This document shows positions 1 to 6,630 of a DNA stretch of 6,630 nt, piece after piece. The DNA lies in the NCBI GenBank assembly GCA_938022235.1, contig CALIEL010000127.1, forward strand, positions 1 to 6,630. The letters run 5' to 3'. Position numbers and translations under genes: made by a program. Source of the DNA: Oribacterium parvum. GTDB lineage: Bacteria > Bacillota > Clostridia > Lachnospirales > Lachnospiraceae. Within the stretch, counting starts at the first letter, position 1, and every line of letters starts with the position of its first letter. The notes beneath the pieces were generated by a model. It was not told where the DNA came from and ran no database searches. It saw only the letters and a program-made list of their open reading frames with translations.

Positions 1-1689
1 ATTGACACCTACAACAGGATATCCTGCCAAAGGTCCTTTCTTGCAGGACTCTGCAATTCCCTTTTCTACTGCAGGGAAGTAGTTCTTTGGTACAGCACCG
101 CCGAATACCTGCTCTTTAAAAGTATAGGCCTGGTCATAGTCAAAGCTTGGAGAGAATTCCATAACAACATCTCCATACTGTCCGTGTCCACCGGACTGCT
201 TCTTATATTTGCCCTGAACCTTTACGGTCTTCTTAATGGTCTCCCGATAAGCAAAGCGAGGCTTTTCCAAATTAATGGAAACATTGTATCTATCCTTTAA
301 TCGGGAAGCCAGAACCTCCAACTGCTGTTCTCCGATAGCATAAATCAAGCTCTGTCTGTTTTCAGGATCAGCCTGTAATCTGATGGTTCTATCCTCGTCC
401 ATCATCTTCTGTAAAGCAGTGGAAAGCTTATCCTCATCCGCCTTTTGCTCTGCACGATAAGCCATAAAGGTAAAGGGCTCGGAAAGCTTTGGTCCATGAT
501 ACAAAATAGGTGCATTACGAACGGAGATGCTGTCTCCAGTTTCACTGATATTTAACTTTGCTACCGCACCGATGTCTCCACTCTTTAATTCAGGCACTTC
601 GATAGGGGTATTTCCCCGAAGAAGATAGAGCTTTCCGACCTTTTCCATGCTTTCTTTATTTACATTGTAAATCTCGGAATTGGCCTTTAATACACCGGTA
701 CAAATCTTAAATAGACTGTATTTTCCAAGGAAAGGATCTGCAATAGTCTTCCAAATCTTTGCGCTCAGGCTCTTATCAGACTGATACTTCGCTCTGAAGT
801 GCTCTCCGGTAGAGGCATCCACACCGATGGATTCCAAGGAATCGGGAGAGGGGAAGTACTTCTCCAAAACCTGAAGCAATACATTAAAGCCCTGAACATT
901 GGGGCCTGAACCCATAAGAACCGGTGCAATCTTGCAGGCTTCTACATTTTCCCGTAAAGCGGCCTGAATTTCTTCTACCGTAAACTCTTCTCCGGCAAAA
1001 TACTTCTCCATCAGTTCGTCGGAGCTTTCCGCTACTGCCTCCAATAAGGCGGAACGAGCAATGGTTAAATGCTTCTCCACATAGTCGGGAATAGGACAAG
1101 CCTCATATTCATTTAACTTTGTAAAGCGTCTTCCGGCCATCTTTACCACGTTTACAAAGCCCACGAATTTCTCATTTTCACGGATAGGAAGCTGGAAAGG
1201 TGCTACGGACTTACCGAACTGCTTTTCCAGATCCAGAACCAGCTGTCTGAAGGAAGCCTTGTCATCATCCATATTGCTGACAAAGAAAAGTCTGGGAAGA
1301 GCATTGGCTTCGCACAGCTCCCAAGCCCGAACCGTTCCCGGCTCAATCCCCGCCTTACCGTTTACCACGATAATCGCCGCATCTGCCGCAGAAACAGCCT
1401 CTTCCACCTCTCCTACAAAGTCAAAGTATCCGGGAGTATCCAAAATGTTCATCTTCAACTCTCCGGACTCTCCCTTATACTCGATAGGAATTACGGAAGT
1501 GGAAATGGAGAACTTCCTCTTCTTTTCTTCTTTATCAAAGTCAGACAGGGTGTTCCCGTCATCAACACTACCCATTCTATTAATTCCAGAAGTTACATAA
1601 GCTAACGCTTCTGCAATGGTGGTTTTTCCGGCACCTCCATGACCTAAAAGAACTACGTTACGAATACTGCCGGTTTCATAAACTTTCAT
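1..1689 (-). CDS. EF-G-like translational GTPase (EF-G paralogue), C-terminus cut by the window edge
   Basis: Translational GTPase of the EF-G family, expected to act on the ribosome in the cytoplasm. The 563 residues present cover the G domain, domains II and III and the start of domain IV; EF-G proteins are about 690 residues, so roughly 125 are missing off the edge. Visible motifs: P-loop GHGGAGKT (16-23), G3 DTPGYFDF (84-91), a G4-like SNMD (138-141), domain II around ADPFLGKYSLFKICTGVL (317-334), domain III GEQQLEVLASRLK (453-465) and YRETI (481-485), domain IV QSGGHGQYGDV (498-508) and GYPVV (556-560). Canonical EF-G has DTPGH in G3 and NKMD in G4, so this is probably the EF-G-like/EF-G2 group rather than the housekeeping fusA of the str operon. 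Its cellular role is not established; fusA-type names would be misleading. The ATG start is supported by AGGAGG eight bases upstream and the family-typical beginning MKVYETGSIRNVVLLGHGG. Family call very sure, subgroup fairly sure. Confidence 0.95.
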   Translation of the reverse strand, partial: MKVYETGSIRNVVLLGHGGAGKTTIAEALAYVTSGINRMGSVDDGNTLSDFDKEEKKRKFSISTSVIPIEYKGESGELKMNILDTPGYFDFVGEVEEAVSAADAAIIVVNGKAGIEPGTVRAWELCEANALPRLFFVSNMDDDKASFRQLVLDLEKQFGKSVAPFQLPIRENEKFVGFVNVVKMAGRRFTKLNEYEACPIPDYVEKHLTIARSALLEAVAESSDELMEKYFAGEEFTVEEIQAALRENVEACKIAPVLMGSGPNVQGFNVLLQVLEKYFPSPDSLESIGVDASTGEHFRAKYQSDKSLSAKIWKTIADPFLGKYSLFKICTGVLKANSEIYNVNKESMEKVGKLYLLRGNTPIEVPELKSGDIGAVAKLNISETGDSISVRNAPILYHGPKLSEPFTFMAYRAEQKADEDKLSTALQKMMDEDRTIRLQADPENRQSLIYAIGEQQLEVLASRLKDRYNVSINLEKPRFAYRETIKKTVKVQGKYKKQSGGHGQYGDVVMEFSPSFDYDQAYTFKEQVFGGAVPKNYFPAVEKGIAESCKKGPLAGYPVVGVN

Positions 1690-1697
1690 AGATCCTT

Positions 1698-1703
1698 CCT
1701 CCT
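1698..1703 (-). promoter_or_regulatory. Ribosome binding site of the EF-G-like gene
   Basis: A perfect AGGAGG on the minus strand, eight bases before the ATG at 1689-1687. It fixes the start codon and suggests efficient translation. Confidence 0.9.
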
Positions 1704-1749
1704 ATTTCTAACAATGCAGTCTATTGCATGTCACAAGATATATAGTTGT

Positions 1750-1778
1750 ATTGTATATGAAAAAAGGCAATATTACAA
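1750..1778 (-). promoter_or_regulatory. Candidate sigma-A-type promoter for the EF-G-like gene
   Basis: On the minus strand, TTGTAA (1778-1773, four of six matches to TTGACA) is followed by a 17-base spacer and TACAAT (1755-1750, five of six matches to TATAAT). Transcription would start near 1742 and give a leader of about 53 bases containing the AGGAGG site. The weaker pair TTGCCT and TATATA, with a 19-base spacer, is an alternative in the same stretch. This is a motif reading in AT-rich DNA, so it remains a prediction. Confidence 0.5.
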
Positions 1779-1797
1779 GAAAATCCGTTGTTTTGTA

Positions 1798-4700
1798 TTA
1801 TAAGTCAAAGAGGGACATCTGATTAGATAGGGGAATGTCACCTAGAAGCCCCAATTCATGGAATTTGTCTGCAAAGGCCTTGGGACAGTGGGTTCTTTGA
1901 ATAAAATCATCCTTGGAGAGGTATTTTCCGTATTTTGCTCCCTCTTCCAATCCCTGGGCCACCGCCTCTCCCAAACCGGCAATACAACTAAAGGAAGGCA
2001 TAATCTCTCCCTTTTCCGTAATTTGGAAGTCCTTTGCCTTCGCCTTGTAAATGTCCAAAGGGGCAAATTGAATCCCTCTGGCATACATTTCCTCGCAAAT
2101 CTTCATATCCCGAAGACAGAGTTGATCTGTTGCGGAAAGCTTCTCTCTGGCGGAATACTCCTTAATATGAAAACGGAGCTTCTCCACACCGAAGCACATC
2201 TTGTCAAAGTCAAAGCCGTCCGCTCTAACCGTATAATAGGCGGTATAATATTCCTTAGGATAGAAAACCTTACAATAGGCTACGCGATAAGCCATCATAA
2301 CATAGGCTGCCGCATGGGCCTTGGGGAACATGTACTTGATTTTTTTACAGGCATCAATGTACCACTGGGGTACCCCATGCTCCAGCATATGCTCGCACCA
2401 CTCGTCCTTTAAGGGCTTATGCTTTATGGTGGCCTCCATGATATTAAAGCTTTCTCCCGGCTCCAAGCCCATGTGCATCAAATAGACCATGATATCGTCG
2501 CGACAGCAAATAGCTTCTCTCAGGGTGGTAACCCCGTTTAGGATGAGATCCTGGGCATTGTTCAGATAGACATCCGTTCCGTGGGAAAGTCCGGAAATAC
2601 GAATCAGGTCGGAAAGGTATTTCGGCTTGGTGTCCTGTACCATTTGCATAGCAAACTGGGTACCAAACTCCGGAATCCCCAGGCAGCCCAATTCCACCCC
2701 CTGAATATCTGCCGGGGAAATGCCTAAAGCTTCCGTGGATTGGAACAAGGACATCACTTCAGGAGAATCCAAGGGAATATCCTTTACCGGATCCAAGCCC
2801 GTTAAATCCTGTAGCTTTCGAATCATGGTGGGATCATCATGCCCCAGAATATCCAGCTTTAAAAGGTTATGGTCAATCTTATGGTAGTCAAAGTGGGTGG
2901 TGATAATGGGGCTTTCCGTATCATTTGCAGGATGCTGTACCGGTGTAAAGGTGTTGATATCCTCTCCATGGGGAAGCACCACAATACCGCCGGGATGCTG
3001 TCCGGTGGTTCTTCTGATTCCGGTGATTCCCGCTACCAGACGATTCAGCTCTGCAGTTCTCTTCTTTTCTCCCCGCTCTTCATAAAATTTCTTAATCATA
3101 CCATAGGCGGTTTTTTCAGCCAGAGTACCGATAGTTCCCGCCTTGTAGGTATTTTCCTCTCCGAAAATAGCTCCTGTATAGGCGTGGGCTCTGGCCTGAT
3201 ATTCTCCGGAGAAGTTCAAGTCAATATCCGGCTCCTTATCTCCGTCAAAGCCCAGGAAGGTTTTAAAGGGAATATCAAAGCCCAGACGATTTAACACCGT
3301 ACCGCAGTGGGGACAATTTTTACTTGGCATATCATAGCCAGCCATACCGGAATAGGACTTTACCTCCTCCGAGTCAAAGTCCGTGTAATAGCATTTAGGG
3401 CAGACATAATGAGGCGGCAAGGGATTTACCTCGGTAATATGGGCCATGGTAGCGGCAAAGGAGGAACCGACGGAACCTCTGGAGCCTACCAGATAGCCGT
3501 CCTCATTGGACTTATCCACCAGCTTTTGGGCAATAATATACATCACGGAATAACCGTTGGAGATAATGGAATTTAATTCCGTCTCAAAGCGGTTTTCTAC
3601 CATTTCCGGAAGCTTGGGTCCATAGATTTTATGAGCAGTCTCATAGCAAATCTGTCTTAGGGTTTCGTCGGAATGTTCAATAATCGGAGGACATTTGTCG
3701 GGACGAACAGGCTTTATCGGCTCACACATTTTCATGATCTTCAAAGGATTGTCAATGACCACCTGCTTTTGGGTATTGCTATCCAGATAGGAAAATTCCT
3801 CCAGCATCTCTGTAGTACTCCGGAAAAAGAGTCTTGCCTCTCCCTCCTCATCTGTCATTCCCTTGGTGGCTAAAACAATTCTCCGGAGAACATCATTTTC
3901 CTCATCCGCATAATGGGCATCGCAGGTCGCACAAACCGGCTTTTTCAGCTGCTCTCCCAAGGCAATAATCTTTTTATTGTAGGCAATCAAGTCCTCTTCC
4001 GTTTCTGCAGAAAAACGGTCTGATTCCAGCATATAGGCATTGTTTCCCAAAGGCTGGATTTCCAGATAATCATAAAAGGATGCAATTTCCAAAAGCTGTT
4101 GGTCATCCGCCCCTCGCACCATAGCCTGAAAAAGCTCTCCGCTGGAACAGGCAGAGCCGATAATCAGTCCTTCCCGATATTTTTTCAACAAAGACTTGGG
4201 AATTCTCGGCTTCATTCTGAAATACTGTAAATGGGACTGTGAAACCAGACGATAGAGGTTGATTCTTCCAATGTCATTTTTTGCCAGCAGGATAATATGG
4301 TAGCTGGGGAGCTTCCGCACCTTTCCTACCTGATCCACCTCCAGACTGTCGATTTCCTCTAAAGAGCTTACCCCTCTTTGCTCTAAAATCTCCAGTTCCT
4401 TTAGGTAGATTCTTGCGGTAGCCTCCGCATCATCCACCGCCCTATGGTGATGCAAAAGCTCAATCTTTAATTCCTTAGCCACGGTGTCTAACTTAAAACG
4501 ATTTAACCTGGGTAAAAGCAGGCGGGACAAGGCCACCGTATCAATAACCGGTGCTGAAAAAGGAATGTTTAAGGCCTTGGCTTTGGTGCTGACAAAGTGA
4601 TAGTCAAAGTCCGCATTATGAGCCACCAAAATCGCATCCTTGGCAAAGTCCAGAAATTGTGGAAGCACCTCTTCGATTCCTTTGGCATCCATTACCATGG

Positions 4701-6423
4701 AATCATCTATAGAAGTCAATTGGGTAATTCGAAAGGGAATCGGCACTCCCGGATTTACAAACACATCCATCCGGTCAATGATTTTTCCGTTTTCAATCTT
4801 CACCGCACCGATTTCAATAATATGATTGACTCTCGGATCAAAACCGGTGGTCTCCAAATCAAAGACCACGGTGGTACTGCTTAAAGCTCTTTTACAGGCA
4901 TTTTTTACAATGGAATCCAGGTCATTTACCAGATAGCCTTCCATACCGTAAATCAGCTGTAAATCCTTCTGTCTTCCAATTTTCTTCAAATAAGCCATGG
5001 CATCCGGAAAGGCCTGTACTACGCCATGATCCGTAATAGCCATTGCAGGCATACCAAAATCCAGGGCTCTGTCGATATATTTTTCAACATCTGAAACCCC
5101 GTCCATATCCGACATCTTGGTATGTAAATGCAGTTCTACCCGCTTTTCTTTCTCTAAATCTTCCCTCTTTTTCCGGGTAAAAGAAGATTTCTTAATCCCC
5201 TGCACATGGGCCAGCTCCATCTCCTGGTCGTAGCTGTCATATTCCATGGTTCCCTTGATGCATATAGCATTATCCTTTTTGAGAAAGGCTCTGGCTTCCT
5301 CCAGATTTTCTTCCTCCACAAAAATCTTAGAGGCCAAAGAATCCGTATCATCCGTAAAGGAGAAGCTGAAAATGGTTTTTCCGGAACGGGTTGTTCGTTC
5401 ATCCACCTGAATAATCAAACCTTCCACCGTTACCAAACCGCCATCCTCCGGAATATCCTTAAGAGGAATGGGGCTATCGGAAAAGTCTCTTCCATAGTAC
5501 ACATCACTATGGTCGGAGCGCTTAAACTGGAACTTTCCTTTATTAAAGCCCTTTTTCTCAAAGCCCTTCTTCTCTAAAGCTTTTTCTCCGGAGCTTTTCT
5601 TAGAGTCTAAAGAAGAAGCTTCAGCAGTGTTTTTTGCCAAACCGGCATGAGTATTGCCTGAATTCTGCTCAGTCTCGGAGGTTTGCACTTTTCCGAAAAA
5701 ATCCGCTGAAGCGCTGTTTCCATCAGAAAGCGCTGAACGCTCTTGGCTTAAAGCAGCTGCTTCCCTATCCTGTATTGCCATATCTCCTGTTTCCGGATAG
5801 CCCGCAGTTCCCTCTGCACCCGCATAAGCATCGGACAGTCCCTCCGCCGAATATGCCGGATTTTCGGAAGAAGCATACAGAGCGGCGTTAGACCTTTCCT
5901 CTTCCTCCTCAGCCTTTTTCTTTGCAGGCACAAACTGAATAGTAAAATGGATAGGAACACCGCAACGCTCTTCAAAAATCTTTTGAATGACTCGAATACA
6001 CTCCTTCTCTTCCTTTCGAAAAAGAATTTGTTCCTCTAAAATAAGAGAGAGACGATTGTCCTCTCTCCATTCCAGTTCTCCTTGCTTCATCATCTGATAT
6101 AGGAGAATGTTTCTTTCCTTTAATTCCTCCAAAAGGGATTTTTCATAGAATTCATAAAGCACTTTTGCCGTATACTGGCTGGATAGGTGGAAGCTTTCCC
6201 GAATACAAATCGCAATTTTTTTCCCGATAAAAAGCTGCTTATAGATAGCCTCTTCCATTTCCCGAATATCACTTCGCTCCAGTAAATGGTCGCTATGCAA
6301 ATAAATACTCAGCTTCGATCTGTCTTTTTTCAAAGTGATTCTGCTTATGGTGGTATTCAAAAACATTCCCCTTAAATGCTCCGATACCGTTAATTCCTGA
6401 AATACTTGAAAAAACTGCTTCAT
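1798..6423 (-). CDS. polC: DNA polymerase III alpha subunit, PolC type (with 3'-5' exonuclease)
   Basis: Replicative DNA polymerase of Gram-positives, extending DNA at the fork and proofreading it. Complete at 1541 residues; the B. subtilis protein is about 1437, and most of the excess is a linker. Order: N-terminal domain (about 1-165), low-complexity linker (about 168-300), OB fold (about 320-410), PHP domain (about 428-840) interrupted by a DEDDh exonuclease (about 515-680), then palm, fingers and C-terminal modules. Exonuclease residues D522, E524, D605, H660 and D665 are present. Polymerase aspartates are D1066 and D1068 in PDIDLNFSGE and D1191 in LDILGHDD; the 123-residue spacing from D1068 to D1191 matches PolC enzymes of known structure. 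Zinc cysteines are C1008, C1011, C1037 and C1040. GSRGSVGSSF (980-989) and KKIKYMFPKAHAAAY (1360-1374) are PolC signatures. The C-terminal QMSLF (1535-1539) fits the sliding-clamp motif QxxLF. The ATG has AAAGGA five bases upstream. It starts 19 bases after ispG, so they are likely co-transcribed. No frameshift or missing catalytic residue. Confidence 0.99.
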   Translation of the reverse strand: MKQFFQVFQELTVSEHLRGMFLNTTISRITLKKDRSKLSIYLHSDHLLERSDIREMEEAIYKQLFIGKKIAICIRESFHLSSQYTAKVLYEFYEKSLLEELKERNILLYQMMKQGELEWREDNRLSLILEEQILFRKEEKECIRVIQKIFEERCGVPIHFTIQFVPAKKKAEEEEERSNAALYASSENPAYSAEGLSDAYAGAEGTAGYPETGDMAIQDREAAALSQERSALSDGNSASADFFGKVQTSETEQNSGNTHAGLAKNTAEASSLDSKKSSGEKALEKKGFEKKGFNKGKFQFKRSDHSDVYYGRDFSDSPIPLKDIPEDGGLVTVEGLIIQVDERTTRSGKTIFSFSFTDDTDSLASKIFVEEENLEEARAFLKKDNAICIKGTMEYDSYDQEMELAHVQGIKKSSFTRKKREDLEKEKRVELHLHTKMSDMDGVSDVEKYIDRALDFGMPAMAITDHGVVQAFPDAMAYLKKIGRQKDLQLIYGMEGYLVNDLDSIVKNACKRALSSTTVVFDLETTGFDPRVNHIIEIGAVKIENGKIIDRMDVFVNPGVPIPFRITQLTSIDDSMVMDAKGIEEVLPQFLDFAKDAILVAHNADFDYHFVSTKAKALNIPFSAPVIDTVALSRLLLPRLNRFKLDTVAKELKIELLHHHRAVDDAEATARIYLKELEILEQRGVSSLEEIDSLEVDQVGKVRKLPSYHIILLAKNDIGRINLYRLVSQSHLQYFRMKPRIPKSLLKKYREGLIIGSACSSGELFQAMVRGADDQQLLEIASFYDYLEIQPLGNNAYMLESDRFSAETEEDLIAYNKKIIALGEQLKKPVCATCDAHYADEENDVLRRIVLATKGMTDEEGEARLFFRSTTEMLEEFSYLDSNTQKQVVIDNPLKIMKMCEPIKPVRPDKCPPIIEHSDETLRQICYETAHKIYGPKLPEMVENRFETELNSIISNGYSVMYIIAQKLVDKSNEDGYLVGSRGSVGSSFAATMAHITEVNPLPPHYVCPKCYYTDFDSEEVKSYSGMAGYDMPSKNCPHCGTVLNRLGFDIPFKTFLGFDGDKEPDIDLNFSGEYQARAHAYTGAIFGEENTYKAGTIGTLAEKTAYGMIKKFYEERGEKKRTAELNRLVAGITGIRRTTGQHPGGIVVLPHGEDINTFTPVQHPANDTESPIITTHFDYHKIDHNLLKLDILGHDDPTMIRKLQDLTGLDPVKDIPLDSPEVMSLFQSTEALGISPADIQGVELGCLGIPEFGTQFAMQMVQDTKPKYLSDLIRISGLSHGTDVYLNNAQDLILNGVTTLREAICCRDDIMVYLMHMGLEPGESFNIMEATIKHKPLKDEWCEHMLEHGVPQWYIDACKKIKYMFPKAHAAAYVMMAYRVAYCKVFYPKEYYTAYYTVRADGFDFDKMCFGVEKLRFHIKEYSAREKLSATDQLCLRDMKICEEMYARGIQFAPLDIYKAKAKDFQITEKGEIMPSFSCIAGLGEAVAQGLEEGAKYGKYLSKDDFIQRTHCPKAFADKFHELGLLGDIPLSNQMSLFDL
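5524..5922 (-). other. Low-complexity linker in PolC (residues about 168-300)
   Basis: Within polC, residues about 168-275 are rich in Ala, Ser, Glu and Gly, after an acidic/basic run KKKAEEEEER (168-177). They are followed by a Lys/Gly/Phe-rich stretch (about 275-300) that leads to the OB fold. No folded-domain signature is visible, and the segment accounts for most of the length excess over B. subtilis PolC. It is probably a flexible tether between the N-terminal domain and the catalytic core. The frame stays open throughout, so it is not a frameshift artefact. Confidence 0.7.
5545..5574 (-). repeat. 15-base tandem direct repeat, two copies, inside polC
   Basis: On the plus strand, AAAGCCCTTTTTCTC (5545-5559) is followed directly by AAAGCCCTTCTTCTC (5560-5574), identical at 14 of 15 positions. 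Read on the coding strand, each copy encodes EKKGF (residues 284-288 and 289-293). NKGKF follows as a degenerate third unit. The repeat keeps the frame and looks like a slippage-type expansion in the linker. Confidence 0.85.
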
Positions 6424-6428
6424 GCCTA

Positions 6429-6434
6429 TCCTTT
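6429..6434 (-). promoter_or_regulatory. Ribosome binding site of polC
   Basis: On the minus strand AAAGGA lies five bases before the polC ATG (6423-6421), inside the 19-base gap after the ispG stop. The match to the Shine-Dalgarno consensus is moderate. The gap is too short for a separate promoter or terminator, which supports co-transcription with ispG. Confidence 0.7.
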
Positions 6435-6442
6435 CTGTTTAT

Positions 6443-6630
6443 TTAATCAGGGTATTTTTCGATTTCCTCTTTAAGGGCGGAGAGCAAATCCTTCTCCTCC
6501 ACCTTGCGAATCACTTCACCGTGTTTCATCAAAAGTCCCACACCCTTACCCCCGGCAATAGCCAGGTCCGCTTCCTTAGCCTCTCCCGGGCCGTTTACCA
6601 CACAGCCCATTACGGCAAGCTTTAAGGACT
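6443..6630 (-). CDS. ispG: 4-hydroxy-3-methylbut-2-enyl diphosphate synthase, C-terminal 61 residues only
   Basis: C-terminal end of IspG (GcpE), the [4Fe-4S] enzyme that reductively converts 2-C-methyl-D-erythritol 2,4-cyclodiphosphate to HMBPP in the MEP isoprenoid pathway. The visible part reads from LKLAVMGCVVNGPGEAKEAD to a TAA stop at 6445-6443. GCVVNGPGEA is the family's C-terminal signature: the Cys is a cluster ligand, and the Glu seven residues later matches the position of the known fourth, glutamate ligand in characterised IspG enzymes. The AGGKGVGLLMKHGEVIRKV stretch and an acidic helical tail complete the expected C-terminus. The N-terminal TIM barrel and the other two cluster cysteines lie beyond the window. 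The first two bases at the right edge belong to a split codon. The position directly before polC fits the gene order I recall for Clostridia, usually preceded by dxr and rseP. Confidence 0.96.
   Translation of the reverse strand, partial: SLKLAVMGCVVNGPGEAKEADLAIAGGKGVGLLMKHGEVIRKVEEKDLLSALKEEIEKYPD

Larger units (their letters stand above)
1690..1797. other. Intergenic region between polC and the EF-G-like gene
   Basis: This 108-base AT-rich gap holds the candidate promoter and ribosome binding site of the downstream gene. On the minus strand there is a run of six T (1765-1760), but the bases before it form no GC-rich hairpin; the best stem is TACAA/TTGTA with a 14-base loop. I therefore see no convincing intrinsic terminator for polC. 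A weak inverted repeat, ATGCA and TGCAT separated by six bases (1714-1729), lies in the predicted leader and is too short to interpret. Confidence 0.6.

Noticed and set aside
1259..1600. Open frame of 113 codons on the plus strand
   Set aside because: It is antisense to the G domain of the EF-G-like gene and its Ser/Thr-rich product mirrors that coding strand.
1711..1730. Possible operator or hairpin ATGCA/TGCAT in the leader of the EF-G-like gene
   Set aside because: The stem is only five base pairs with a six-base loop, and competing pairings exist, so chance is a sufficient explanation.
1760..1797. Possible intrinsic terminator of polC
   Set aside because: There is a T run, but no stable GC-rich stem precedes it.
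1858..2412. Open frame of 184 codons on the plus strand
   Set aside because: It lies wholly antisense to the conserved C-terminal part of polC, has no recognisable protein signature, and is explained by the codon bias of the opposite strand.
2869..3576. Open frames of 62 to 141 codons on the plus strand
   Set aside because: They are antisense to the polymerase core of polC, overlap one another in different frames and show no family motif.
5206..5975. Short open frames on both strands over the 5' part of polC
   Set aside because: They are out-of-frame or antisense shadows; the polC frame through the linker is continuous and leads into conserved domains.
6422..6625. Open frame of 67 codons on the plus strand
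   Set aside because: It is antisense to the ispG C-terminus, which has the clear GCVVNGPGEA signature on the other strand.
1..6630. A new multi-gene or defence-like system
   Set aside because: Every gene is a recognisable housekeeping family on one strand, with no mobile-element, phage, toxin-antitoxin or CRISPR signature.

Overview
The window looks like ordinary core chromosome from a Gram-positive anaerobe of the Bacillota, most likely class Clostridia and possibly Lachnospiraceae. Reasons: it encodes a PolC-type replicative polymerase, which is typical of low-GC Gram-positives. The gene order is ispG then polC, which I recall as common in Clostridia. One gene has a perfect AGGAGG ribosome binding site, and base composition is moderate. 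The family-level placement rests on remembered protein similarity and gene order, not on a search.

All genes are on the minus strand, so transcription runs from the right edge to the left edge. From right to left: the last 61 codons of ispG (MEP isoprenoid pathway); a 19-base gap holding the polC ribosome binding site; the complete polC gene (1541 codons); a 108-base gap that is AT-rich, with a plausible promoter and a strong ribosome binding site but no convincing terminator; and the first 563 codons of an EF-G-like translational GTPase that runs off the left edge.

ispG and polC are almost certainly co-transcribed. The EF-G-like gene probably has its own promoter and may also receive read-through from polC. 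The three genes serve isoprenoid synthesis, chromosome replication and a ribosome-associated GTPase role; I see no shared pathway beyond growth-related housekeeping.

I found no tRNA, rRNA, mobile element, CRISPR array or phage signature, and no evidence of a new multi-gene system. The points worth a second look are the unusual GTPase motifs of the EF-G paralogue and its position after polC, the long low-complexity linker in PolC with a small tandem repeat, the complete PHP metal-ligand set in PolC, and a frequent TCCGGA palindrome.
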